DNA of 64,000 nt from assembly GCF_040802235.1 (NCBI RefSeq), contig NC_133174.1, positions 81,862,647-81,926,646 on the forward strand. Reading direction: 5' to 3'. The stretch comes from Manis javanica (lineage: Eukaryota > Chordata > Mammalia > Pholidota > Manidae). This document shows, piece after piece, positions 51,501 to 63,603 of the stretch. Position 1 is the stretch's first letter. Every line of letters starts with the position of its first letter. Position numbers and translations under genes: made by a program. Under the pieces are notes generated by a model, which saw only the letters and a program-made list of their open reading frames with translations, was not told the origin of the DNA and did no database searches.

Positions 51501-54500
51501 TATAAATTATATGAGCTTGAAAAATATATAGCATGTAAAAGCTTAAGTCTACTAGAAAAATAAAAATGCACATCATATTGATATATGTATCAAAATTTTA
51601 AAACATCAAGATGTATTCATTTAATTGACAAAAAACTAACAGGATACAAGTTTTTATATTTTATGAACTCACTTGCTTTACATCATTGTGATCATTAAAA
51701 TATACGAAAATGATGCAATTCCATATAAAATTCAAAGTAGTTACATAGAAAATTATTTACCACATGTTCTCTCTTTTCCATTTTAGCCATTACCAGTCTT
51801 CATTTAAATTTATAAACCTGAAGTGGCCAGTTTAATCTAAAACCTTTACAAATGTTTTGATTCAGTATAAATTGCATAAGATTTCTAGCAGATAAAAATC
51901 TTCAAGTATAATCATATGATATATTTTGGAAAATTATTTGAGTATTTAAATTATTACTATTTTCAAAATGCCAGTCAGTATAAAGAAAAGGAGTAATTGA
52001 AATATGCCTAAATACAGATAAAATATATGGGTTAGGATCTTGCAAAACAGTCAAAAAAACTCTGTAAATTCAGTTGGTAAAAAGCAGGTAAACAATATCA
52101 AGGAAAGATAATCTGTATTTGAACACAAACACCTGGGAAGTTTTCAATCTTGTACTTTTCACTTTAAGCTACATTTAATAGACTCCTAATAATTAAGCCT
52201 TCCAAGGAGAAGCAAAATAATTCAGTGACAAAGCATCAAAAATAGGTTATTGTTCATTTCCTAGTACAAGATAATTAATAAAAATTTGTAAAACTATACC
52301 ATCAAATGATTGGCTTAAGAATGGATTGTTTAAACCAAGGTTGTTTTTTGTAGCTTTTCAGAACAGTTACTTGTACAAATTTCAAATGTGCCCAGGGAGA
52401 AGAAAATTAAAAACATTGCTTTGTGATCGTAAACCATCATATTAAAAGTTATTTGTGTGAGGCTTTTCTGTTCAGGAAGTTTCATACATACTGGCACCTT
52501 TCCAATTGTATCTTTGTAAGGGGAGAAATAAAATCATGTGTAATGCTATCTTTAACCTAGTGAAAAGAAGTAAGAATAGCCATTTGTTTAAGGGAATGGT
52601 TAGGAATGGAGTGAATACCATCTCTCCTATAAATAAATGGTCTAATTTAAGGGAATAGCTATAAATGTATCAATACATTACTGAATATAGATGAAACAGG
52701 TGTTCCCAGAACATATGACAATACCTGGACTATAGTTAGTATTCTATGATTATTTGTTGAGTTAATGAGTTCATAATCTATGGATTATATCCCTCCATTT
52801 GTTTGTTTTCCATTTATCTTTTAAGTATTTGACAAGAGAAATGAGTAACTACAGAATAAACCCTTTTAAGTAAATCTCATCCTATGAGGAAATGATTGAG
52901 AACTGATTGGTTACATAGATTGGTGCTTCTGTCATAGTGTTACTGGTGACATAGACGCATGCTCATACTGGTAAAGTACTATCAGTGCTTTTACATTTCT
53001 CATGCTCTCTTTTTTCCTTGTTGCTCAAAACTTGATTAATAAGCCTCTCAAAGTTTCTAATAATTGGCATGACTTAAATAAAGCCTATTTGTAGAGTAAC
53101 ATTTTTAAAATAAATTGATGGGTTGGTGCTTCAAGACCAAGACTATTTCACAAGGTCTTGCTCCTACACTGAACCAAGTGATCACAATAATCCTTGAGAG
53201 ACCAGTGCTTATGTATATGAAATAAATTGAGTCATATATTTCAGGGAATTATTTACTTCCCATGAAGTATAACCTAACAAATGGCTTCTTGGATCCTTGG
53301 GAAAGTTAATGTGTCCCTCTTGGCTCCAGGGGATTATGGTCAGTAGTTAGAAATAATCTAGCTACCATCAGAAATCTGAGAAGATAAAAGCCTAACTGAA
53401 TGTAGAAGTATTGAGGATATAATTCCTATGAAACTTTAAAAAAGTAACTCTAACTGCTTTCACCCTCAAAGGTCAAAGTCAATTTTAAAGAGCTCCTATT
53501 TGGCATAAAAAAAGATCAATGTTCTCACTAAATTTCTCATCAAAAGTTTGGGGCCGCCTTAGTTTATTTAATTTTTAAAAATTTAGTGCTGTAGAGGTAC
53601 TTCAAGAGAAGGAATGAGTGGTGACATTGTGTGACATGATTGTCTCAGATATCAGAGTAAATTAGTTTCTTTTTATTTTAGAACTAGTAGTGAAACAACA
53701 GATGTTGACACGTTTTGTATCAAAAAAAATAAGTCTTCTATAATTTAGAATAAATATTTTTACATCTTTTTGAGATTGATCTTAAACTTCCAAAGAACAA
53801 ATTATGCTTTTGAAAAATGAAGGAATTTTAAAATCAATATTTGGTAACACTTAAAAAGTAACTTTAAGCTAATTGACACAGAATAGCAAATGACTTTAAA
53901 ATTACTTTTCTGAAGATTTGGGGCAGACTAAATCCTTGAATAGAACAAATGTGGGGAAGATTTTGTAGGCGTTTCTTTTTCATTGTTTCAGAAAGCCCAT
54001 ATATATCCCTAATTGCTTTTATTATACAAAATCTATTATATGTTAATCTCCTTAAAGGAATAAATATATATTTTTTTGTGATGAAGGGGCAGCTTTATGA
54101 CATTATGGTAAGGACAGTAACAAAGTAATGCAAGTGAAGATGTAGAATGTGTTTCCCTGTTCATTACAATTTTAAAAATGGAGGATTTGTGAATTGACTC
54201 AAGGATAATTAAACAGAACATAGAGAAATAAAGAGTCATTTAAATGTTATAAATGTAAATGAACACTGTAAAAATAGTAAAATTCTGCCTACTTCGATAT
54301 CTACTTGAAGGTGAAGCATCTTATTCAATTTGTATGGTTATTGTTAACACTAATTTTACTAATACGCTAATACTAAACCTCAGGAACATTTCACTTGTAA
54401 TGAATTCCTTAAATGATTACTGGTCCTAATCTGCTCCTCTCTACTCTCTTACCTCCATCACCTAATCTCAACTCTACCCTTGCTGAACACTTAAGTGTCT

Positions 54501-56569
54501 AGAAGGTATTTCTGGTTTACATAGTTTGTCTAAACATCATCACCTCAAAAATTTCTATTAGGTGTGCATGAATGTGATAGTGTACCATTTTGTTGAGATA
54601 AAGTTTCAGGACTTGCATGTTAAGCCACAGTAGATGGTGGGAAACATCCACTGTTTATATATGGATGAATGTGTCTAGCTGAAGATATACGTTTTAAAAA
54701 ATGTAAATACCAGAATGATGTTAATTAAATCAACAGCAAAGCTAAGGGGCCTGTCTGGAATTGTGGTTTCATAATGTATACATGGGCTGAAGCATCTGAA
54801 TACCAAAGGACTGGGTAATACAACTAGAAATATATGCCACTAATGTGGGACAAGTTTTGAGATATGAAGGCAACATTCCAAGCTGTCATTCTAAAGTGAC
54901 AGCATAGACAATGAAAACTATCTATATGCAGCCTTAATTGTTTTAAACAGTGTCATAACCTTTCCTCAACAGCTAGTTTCATGATAAAGCTCATTTAAGC
55001 TGGCTTTCTGATCTAAGTAATTGCATGCTTGAAATTTTATCTCTTATCTGACACCTAGAATTTAGAGCTCTGAGAATTATGCTTTAATTGATATTGGATG
55101 ACATCTTTAAAGTATTGTTTGGTAGAACTGTTTATACTGCTTAATGTGCAAAGGCTGTCTATCTTTATCTATCTTTCAGGTTTCTGGATGAAAGTGAAAA
55201 TGTCATTACATATGAAACAATATGGAATTTATCCCTGAGAAACAAAATGAAGGTTCACTGAATAATAGAACACTATATATAATGATTTTAGTCAGTATTA
55301 GGGATTCATCAGTGAAAGAGGAATTTCAGATAAGTTAAACACACATATTTTGAAACACACACAAAAAACTAATATTAGTTAATACATGGTCCTGAGAGAG
55401 ACAGCTCCTACAAAAATATGTAAAAGTGAGGATTGGATACAAAAGGGTAAAAAAATCATAGAAATCCCTCACAGCTCCCCAGAGAGGGGAGCCACATTGC
55501 TCGGGAGCACCATCGATGTAGTACTAAAGGAGCAATGAAAATGTAGAGGAGGTGGAAAAAAGGGGAAATATTTGGCCCTTGGAAATATGAATTTGTGGCA
55601 TCTCATGGGAACTTCATTAAGAGGAGTCAGGATTTAACGTTTCAAGTTGTCTCAGAAGATAAATTATTTCTTCTGTTCTTAATTTTCCATATATTATCTG
55701 AAAGCTTCAGGACTTCCTGGAAGTCTTCTTAAGGTATTTCAGCAATAATTTCTAACTTCTAATAACAATGACTCTGAAATGTACTATAGTGTTTTGATTT
55801 TTTTAAAGCTCTGTATGTTTTATTGTTTGTACTCAGATGTCCCAATATTTGCTCTTTTCAAGGTGCACTGGTAAATTTCAGAATAGTTACTATGGCACAA
55901 ATGGTATATCATTCCCATAAAAAATTTAAGGTTCGCATGGCAATTGGGGTAGGAGATAGTACTAATTATAGTAAAGTTAAAATCTTGGATTTATAGGGAA
56001 ATTGGAGGGATGGATATGTGCATACATACATATGTATATAAATAAGCAATAATGCAGAGGGAATAAAAGGGAAATAAGAACAAATGCATGGAACCCTGGA
56101 ACAATGGTGTATGCAATATCACATGGGTTCAAATTAAGAACCACATACCTAAGAGACCAAAAACAGCACTTTGGTTCCCAAACAAGGCTGTATTCCAAGG
56201 AAAGGTGCTTAGACAAATGATGGCAAGTGGAAAGAGCTGTAGGCAAGTAGGGTCTCTGTGGCAATTCACTCCATTGAGATCTGTACAAAGAACTGATATT
56301 TACCAGCTTGGTGTTGAAGTACTGGCCCACATGTAATTTAAACCTGTATACTGAAACTTGCCCAGTGCAAATCGTCATTCTGTTTCTCAAAATTTGATTC
56401 ACAGTGTATCAGAATCACCAGGAGTGTTAAAATTGATATGCCTAGGATTTGCCCTTGGCTTACTGAGTCAAAATTGATGTGGTGGGGTGAAGGTTGAGTA
56501 AACAACAAAAATCTACATTTTTCTCATAGCCCTCAGGTGATTCTTATCCACACTTATAAAAATCTAGAA
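51501..56569. other. About 5 kb of AT-rich unique DNA
   Basis: I find no gene, RNA or clear repeat. A small L2-like tail may lie near 52700-52770. All ORFs are short and lack protein character. Confidence 0.45.
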
Positions 56570-56941
56570 CAGGAGTCAGCAAAATTTTTCTGTAAAGGAC
56601 CAGATAGTAATTATTTCAGCCTTTGTGGGACAAGAAGTAAACTCAAGGATATTACTCAGGTACTTATATAAAAAGACAAAAACAGATTTCTACACATTTG
56701 AAAATAGACAAAATTCAAAATATAGTGATAATGATAATAAAAGTATATTTTTTGTAATGTAGTTCTAATGAAAAGAATTTGGGGCCAGTTACATTTTCCT
56801 TAATTATAGTTAAAACTTGGTTTTCTCAATCATCAAATCATAAATGTGTTCATGTATAAAAATCCTTTTTAGCTTTCAAGTCATATTAAAACAAATGGTA
56901 GCCCAGTTTTTGCCTGCGAGGTAAGAGTTTTCCAACCCCTG
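56570..56941. mobile_element. Short non-autonomous hAT (Charlie-like) DNA transposon
   Basis: The left end is caggagtcagcaaaatttttc with 'tgtaaaggaccagatagtaa', and the right end is the inverted 'ccaacccctg', giving hAT-type terminal inverted repeats. The flanks atctagaa (56562-56569) and atatagaa (56942-56949) form an 8-bp target-site duplication with one mismatch, as hAT elements make. No transposase sequence remains. Confidence 0.8.
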
Positions 56942-56949
56942 ATATAGAA

Positions 56950-57254
56950 ACACTGGTCCAGAGACTCTGGCCTAGAAAGTATTTCTCAAGGTTAATTAGT
57001 TTGGATCAAAAAGAAAATAAGAAAACTTATTAACTGATGTTACTGGATGATAAATATCATCCAATCAAATAAGATAAAAATGAAATAAAGCTAAAAAGTA
57101 AAACAAAAATAATCAACCATAAAAGTACTTAGAACACAGTAGAAGTGATTGTTTCCAAATTTGGTGATAGGGAAAATTTTCTAAACAAATGGTGGATGAA
57201 AGTATCTAAGATGATCAGGTCATAAAAAACATCCCATTTTAGTATGAAAAATGT

Positions 57255-57293
<39 letters not shown>

Positions 57294-57480
57294 GCATCAT
57301 ATACAGTTTATGTGTGTGTAAACACTATACAGTTACTTTAAACATTGCATAATTTTCTTTAGTTATAAAAGTATAGGTGATTTGAGCTTTCTTTTTTCTT
57401 TATTTTTTAAATAGTTTATAACTAAAATTTAGAATGTCCTTAATAAAGCAAAGCTATTTAAAAATATAATTACAAATATT
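56950..57480. other. AT-rich DNA containing a (TA)n run
   Basis: Nothing recognised apart from the microsatellite at 57254-57293. Confidence 0.45.
57254..57293. repeat. (TA)n microsatellite
   Basis: A TA dinucleotide run with one TG interruption. Confidence 0.95.
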
Positions 57481-59487
57481 TTGTAATAATTGAACTCTTA
57501 TCTCCTCACCTCTGTCTGCTCCTCCTGGTATCTTCTCCATCTCAATTAATGGCAGCTCCTTGCTTGCAGTTTTTTGGCCAAAATCCCTGGAGTTATTCTT
57601 GACTCCTTTCTTTTTCTCACACCCCACATCCAATCTGTTAGGAAATTATGATGACTAAGCCTTGAAAATATATTCAAAATCTTATGACTTACTATCACCT
57701 CTATTGCCAACAGCCCAGTCCAAACTACCATCATCTCTTACCTAGATTATTTCAGCAGTCTCTGTAGAGATCTTCCTGCTCTCACCCTTTTATTCCTACA
57801 CCCTCTTCTCCACACAATTGGCAGGATGATTCCTTACAAATGTAGGTCAGATCATGTAATTTCCTTGCTCTAAATATCCAACAGTAGTCCATCTCACATG
57901 CAAACAAGTTCAAAATCCTTACCACAAAATGTTGGGGAGGTTGTGGAGAAAGGGGAACCCTCCTATACTGCTGGTGGGAATGTAAATTAGTTCAACCATT
58001 GTGGAAAGCAGTATGGAGGTTCCTCAAAATGCTCAAAATAGAAATACCATTTGACTCAGGAATTCCACTTCTAGGAATTTACCCCGAGAATGCAGCACTC
58101 CAGTTTGAAAAAGACAGATGCACCCCTATGTTTATCGCAGCACTATATACAATAGCCAAGATATGGAAGCAACCTAAATGTCCATCAGTAGATGAATGGA
58201 TAAAGAAGATGTGGTACATATACACAATGGAATATTACTCAGCTATAAGAAAAAAACAGATCCTACCATTTGCAACAACATGGATGGAGCTAGAGGGTAT
58301 TATGCTCAGTGAAATAAGCCAGGCAGAGAAAGACAAGTACCAAATGATTTCACTCATATGTGGAGTATAAGAACAAAAGAAAACTGAAGGAACAAAACAG
58401 CAGCAGAAGCACAGAACCCAAGAATGGATGAACAGTTACCAAAGGGAAAGGGACTGGGGAGGATGGGTGGGAAGGGAGGGATAACGGTGGGAAAAAAGAA
58501 AGGGGGCATTATGGTTGACATGTATAGTGTGGAGGTGGGGCATGGGGAGGGCTGTGCAACACAGAGAAGACAAGTAGTGATTTTACAGCATCTTACTATG
58601 TTGATGGACAGTGACTGTGAACGGGTATGTGGGGAGGGGACTTGGTGGGGGGGGAGCCTAGTGAACATAATGTCCTTCATGTAATTGTAGATTAATGATA
58701 CCAAAATAAAATTAAAAAGGAAAATGGCTAACATCGAGAAGACAAGAGATACCCAGTGTTGGTGAGGATGTGGAGAAAAGGGAACCCTCCTACACTGCTT
58801 GTGGGATTGTAAATTGCTGCAGCCACAATGGAAAGCAGTATGGAGGTTCCTCAAAATACTTAAAGTAGAAATTCTGTACAACCCAGTAATTCTACTTTTG
58901 GAAATTTATCTGGAGGAAACAAAATCCCTGATTTGAAAATATATATGCACCCCTATGTTTATTGACACATTATTTACAATAATCAAAATATGGAAACAAT
59001 AAATGCCCAAGATAGATGACTGGATAAAGAAGATGTGGTATATACATACAATGGAATATTACTCAGCCACTAAATCAAAAACTAAAATCCTGCCATTTGG
59101 GACAACATGGATGGACCTAGAGGGTATTACGCTAAGGTAAAGAAGTCAAAGATGAATGCCGTATGATTTCACTTACATGTGGAATTTAAGAAACAAAACA
59201 AATGAACAAAAACAAAGACTCTTAAACACAGAGATTGCCATGAGGGGGGAAATTGGTGAAATATGTGAAGGGGAAGAATTAGTGAGAATGTTTGGTGTCT
59301 TGATTGGGCGATGGTTACCTGACTGTATACACATGTCAAAATGCATCAAGGTGTATGTTAAGATTTGTGCATTTTATTGTATGCATCTCAATATAAAAAA
59401 TACTTTAAGAAAAAAAAATCCTTACCACAGCCTTACCTGGCTGATTAAATCTCTCATTCCTCTTCCCTTCTCTCACTTCACTCTCAC
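57481..59487 (+). repeat. Ancient interspersed repeat split by a composite L1 insertion
   Basis: 57481-57926 ('gcaggatgattccttacaaatgt', 'gtcagatcatgtaatttcc', 'ttcaaaatccttacca') continues after the L1 at 59430-59487 ('gccttacctggctgattaa'). Both halves match one common ancient mammalian repeat whose name I cannot give. The ERV at 59488 landed in the same repeat. Confidence 0.5.
57927..59414 (+). mobile_element. Composite L1 insertion: two L1 3' ends in tandem inside one target-site duplication
   Basis: aaaatccttaccaca occurs at 57912-57926 and 59415-59429, a perfect 15-bp duplication. Between the copies lie a younger L1 3' piece (57927 to about 58716: ORF2 C-terminus, open at 57999-58370, plus the G-rich 3' UTR) and then a more diverged L1 3' piece (about 58717-59404) ending in a poly(A) run at 59410-59418. 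The first piece has no real poly(A) tail of its own. This fits a single insertion of a read-through transcript (3' transduction), or an L1 nested at the 5' edge of an older one. Confidence 0.85.
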
Positions 59488-59910
59488 TGTAAGATAAATT
59501 CTAGCTGAAATAAGCAGGCAAAGAGAGGCAACAAAGGGCCAGGTAATTTATTTAAATACCCCCAGGTGAGGTTCTGTGGCCTTCTTGTCACAGGCCAGAG
59601 AAGTCACACCCGGTTGGGGAGGTGGGGGGCTTATAAGGGATTAGGAGGGGGAGGAGTGGGCAAGCTATCTTAGGGGGTGTGGAGAGGTATGATTGGATAA
59701 AGGTGACATAATAGACAACTAGAAACTTTTTTTCCTTCCAAGAGGGAGGAGGCTGACATCCGGGTCTTAGTTGGCACATCAGGATGGAATTCAGGAAGAG
59801 CTGTCCCCTTTCCATATACAGCACGGACTTTGGGGTCTGTTCTGTTCTCCCCCTATGGCATCTCTCTGTTCTGTTTGTATGTCCTTGTTTTTCTTTTCTC
59901 CAGCCTAACA
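59488..59910 (-). mobile_element. ERV 3' LTR (423 bp), minus strand
   Basis: It begins and ends with TG...CA on the minus strand (TGTTAGG... at 59910, ...TTACA at 59488). Read in the minus direction it has a TATA-like TTATAAG (about 59631) and an AATAAA-type signal (about 59551), so U3, R and U5 are all present. It is nearly identical to the LTR at 63604-64000. The flank on the right is a weak purine tract (59911-59922). Confidence 0.92.
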
Positions 59911-59924
59911 TTCCAGCCTTTTGG

Positions 59925-60215
59925 TCAGAAGGGGTGACGACTCAATCTGGCTACTTCTGGCTGACAAGGGGCGTCGTGGGGGTTTGAGGCTGGTATTAGG
60001 CTGAAGGAGGGTGGTTCAGTGGGAAGACATGTGTAACGGTGAAGTAACATCTGGTTTGTGGCCACCCGGGTCATCTGGGTTAGCTGCTGTTGGAGGAACC
60101 TGAGGACACAGGGGGCAGCTAAGAGTAAACCACAAACTGTTATTAAGGGGCCCAGTAGGGGCATTGGCCAGGCTATTATGGGGGACTGGAATTCTGGATC
60201 GAGTTTACATCTCAA
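59925..60215 (-). pseudogene. ERV env transmembrane-subunit tail
   Basis: The 96-codon open piece next to the 3' LTR has a hydrophobic membrane-spanning stretch in the setting PLLGPLITV...APCVLRF, followed by a polar cytoplasmic tail, as in the C-terminus of gammaretrovirus-type Env. The surface subunit and fusion region are absent. It cannot make a working envelope protein. Confidence 0.72.
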
Positions 60216-62082
60216 TGACTAGTATTAGGATTTAGTATAGATAAGACTGCATTATTGAAACAATACTTTTCTCTAAAATCACCCTAATTTTTATTAGAAG
60301 TAGCTAGATTAAGAAAATAATTAACAGTTGGCTTGATTATTTGCATAAGTGCAGCAAGAAGAGCAATTGATTACATAGGCTCTTTTAAATATGCTTTGCT
60401 GGAACTTTTTGTAAGGAATTTCAGATTGAACTTTTAAGGGCTTTTTGAGGCCAGAAAGCTAAGCTAAGCCAGACTTGCCATCAGGTTTTGCCTGCAGTAC
60501 CTGTTCATTTGGGTGAATTCTTCTCTTCTCTGAGGTTCTCAAAACATCGTGAGGTTCCTGCACCTGCCAGGAAGTGACCTTCCTTACTCACCTGGTAAGG
60601 CTGCTGGGAACCCTGTAAGCAAGGTACCAGGCCAGTTCTTCCAAGGGGCTTTGTTGGCTCTATAAAGTCAACCTTAGTTCCTTAAAGCTGTTTATATCTG
60701 AGCTTACACACATGTCTCTCACGTATGACATTCCAGTCAAAGCCTTGGTAGTATAACCAGTATTTTTAATTGGTCCTCTTACAAGGAAGGCAGGTTCTTA
60801 TTGAACTTATGCAAATAAACATACTGCCATGAAATATAAAAATAGTCACTGAGAGTTTTTATATTCTGGAGGGATCAGGTAGATAGAAAGATAAGTTTCA
60901 ATTCTGCTTATAAAGATTAGTAAACTGTTGTCAGTGTAAGAGAAAAAGCTTAAAACACTTTATCAGCAATATTTGAAACAAAAAGCCACAAAATCATCTT
61001 CCTTGGTTTACTTAATCTTAGGTTACAAATACTTGTTCTGCTGAAATCTAGTTTTTTACTAGTTTAGGAGTAATAAAACAGTGAGTATACATGACAGAAG
61101 ACTTACAAATGACAATGGTTAAAGATCTAATGAGAGCTTACTGTAAGACAGTTGTTATAAAGAAATTTGGATATTTCTGTAACAAAACATTCACTAACAA
61201 AGTTTAGTATCATTCTTTTTAACAGTGCCCTCCAGGCAATTAAGCAGGTAATTATATATCAGATAAATAAGCTAAATTAGCCAAATACTTTCTCCAATGA
61301 GAAAAAGTTTTTCTGACATGTTCTAGGGGCTCTCTGGAAAATATCAGAGTTAAGTAGAGGCAAAAGCACTTTTTTGAATTTGATTTTGGGAAGTTGTTAA
61401 AAGTTTTAAGGCACTTGCTTAAATACGACCATAGGTTGCTATGAAGCAACACTTATCTAATTAACTAGAATGACAACAAAGTACTTCAAAGGCAAATAAA
61501 GGTTATACAGTTGTTATCAAAGCTTACCTTTTAGTCCTTTTAATATTAAGATCCCATTTTCTTAAAGATTCCGACAACTCACTGAGACTTTAAGCATAAG
61601 AAACTGCTTTGATAAAACAATTAGAAGAACTTTCTGCAATCTTTCAATATTAAGAGCAGACTAACAGCTAAGAAAACTTTGTCTTTTTAACTGAAAACAA
61701 AATTCTAATTTTGCTGTGTACCTGATACTGAGACTCGTTTGCTTTAATTTTACATAGCATGACTATATTAAATTCTTCTACAAACTCTTTACAACTTTCT
61801 TTTATCAAAAGACATATTTTTTAGCATGCAGAAATGTTTTCCTTACTACTTTAAGTAGTTTTGATTAGAACTTAAAACTATTACTTCAACTTTCAGTGAA
61901 CACTGAAAAATAGGCTGCTGTAAACTGTTATACTAGCATTTTTCAGATTGATACATTTATGAACATATGTTATCATTTTTGGAAATGTGCTTTATAGCAC
62001 AATTTCTTATTAGGCACAAAATATGTCTATATAACTTAGCAAACTAAGAATTTTGGTTTACTACAAAAATTCTCAGGCTGTT

Positions 62083-62127
<45 letters not shown>

Positions 62128-62559
62128 TGTTATACATCAATACAGTATTATTATTAAGATATTTATTTGCTAGGCTTGTTTACTTATTTTTAGCAACTAT
62201 GCTAGATTACTTACAAAACTTTTACTGAATGTTAGACAAAGCCAAGCCTTTAAGCATTTTATTCTTAAAGGATTTAGCAGATAACATTGACTTAAATGAC
62301 CTTAGGTAAACTTAGGCAGCTGATAACAACAAGGACATGCCCGCCTCAGCTAAACTCAAATTAGCATTAATGCTTAACATTTTTTACTAGATTCTCTGGA
62401 AGTTCCAGAATGCTCAATCTTCACAAGCACTTGTTTTTAAATAAAATATTTTTCATTTACACACTTAGACACACAAATGTACAAACTGAGATACAATGAC
62501 TACAGTCAGCAACACTTTTTTCATAAAAACATATACACAGATAGACAAACTGATACAAA
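60216..62559 (-). mobile_element. ERV internal region: AT-rich, noncoding, no pol
   Basis: About 2.3 kb between the gag and env remnants with no open frame of note and no protease, RT, RNase H or integrase motif that I can see. The composition is much more AT-rich than the gag side. A (TA)n run lies at 62086-62127. It replaces the expected capsid, pol and most of env. Confidence 0.7.
62086..62127. repeat. (TA)n microsatellite inside the ERV
   Basis: An uninterrupted TA run of about 20 units. Confidence 0.95.
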
Positions 62560-63300
62560 GACTTAAGTCACTGATATCCAATTGCCCTCTCTCTTCTCAG
62601 CTTTTTGTCTGTGCCTTCTGGAACTAGAGGGCAGGAGGGGCGTGTTCTGGTGGGGGAAGAGAGCAGTGAAGGTGGAAGGAGAGGGGGAGGGGGTGGTGCA
62701 GCCACTGGAAGAGGAGAGCAGGACAATGGCATGGTTGAGAATGCAAGACTTTAAGATGGAGGTGACACGTGTGAAGACAAAGGACTTAAAGATGGTGGTG
62801 GAGAGAGGGGGAGGGGATTGTGAGCTGAGGGAGGTGGGCGACTGAGGTTTTCTGGCGGATCTGAAAAGGAAGGACTGAGCAGAGTAAGAGGCTGACAACC
62901 TTTAACTGGAAATCGGGCTAGGAGAACCTGAGTCATTGAACACAACATAAAGGTCTGACCGGGAGTGCAAAGTCCAAAAAGCCTGCACATATGGGATTTC
63001 ATTCTACTTTCCGCTCTGGTGGCAATAATTAGTTAAGCTGGTGAGGAGGCTAAAATCAAAAGTTCCCTCAGGGGGCCAGTGAGATTGGTTGTCCAAGGGA
63101 TACTGAGGTCCGGCCTCAGAGCAAAGGAAGACTAACTTCTGTTTGCGAACTTCCTGGGACAAATAGAGAGTAGCCAGATTAGAAATGAGACACCGCAGCG
63201 GGGTCTGAGCTTCTGCTTTCATGGGCTGGATCCCCATGTCTGTGCCTACTTCCCAAAAAACAATCCTGCTGAGAGGAGTGCCCAGCATCCCAAGCACACC
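62560..63300 (-). pseudogene. ERV gag remnant (matrix and proline-rich part), broken
   Basis: On the minus strand, 63297-63007 contains a matrix-like stretch with the WPPEGTF block known from gammaretrovirus-type Gag. An in-frame TAG stop follows at 63006-63004, and then the next conserved block (core IPYVQAF) follows directly after it. A proline- and serine-rich stretch (62898-62563) in another frame resembles the p12-like region. Capsid and nucleocapsid are missing. The gene is therefore interrupted and truncated. Confidence 0.75.
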
Positions 63301-63583
63301 AAGTCAGCCTGGGAGCCTGGGTGAGGGACATCTCCCACACCGCAGGGCCAGGGGCGAGTATCCCAGATACTCGCAATGGATGGGCTGAATACCCAAGATC
63401 TGGACGTAGCTACGATTTTGGATGGACCAGGTGAAATGGAGTTAGGAAGGGAAGCAGACCAGGGGAAACTGAGGGACTCACCAGAAAATAATCTATGCAG
63501 AGGAGAGCAGGTGGAGGTCCCAGGTTGGGGAAGGAGGGGGCAGGGCCGCTGGTGGCCAGTCAGGGCCCCGCACTCATGCTCCT

Positions 63584-63601
63584 TCCCGTGTTTTGGCACC
63601 A
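63584..63601 (-). promoter_or_regulatory. Primer binding site, tRNA-Phe type
   Basis: Read on the minus strand, TGGTGCCAAAACACGGGA begins two bases after the LTR end. It matches the complement of the tRNA-Phe 3' end at 16 of 18 positions, the primer used by ERV-F-type class I ERVs. Confidence 0.82.
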
Positions 63602-63603
63602 TA

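Noticed and set aside
58354-58881. 175-codon minus-strand ORF
   Set aside because: It is antisense to the L1 3' UTR and next L1 fragment; the text is low in complexity and the same shadow appears at 25526-25744.
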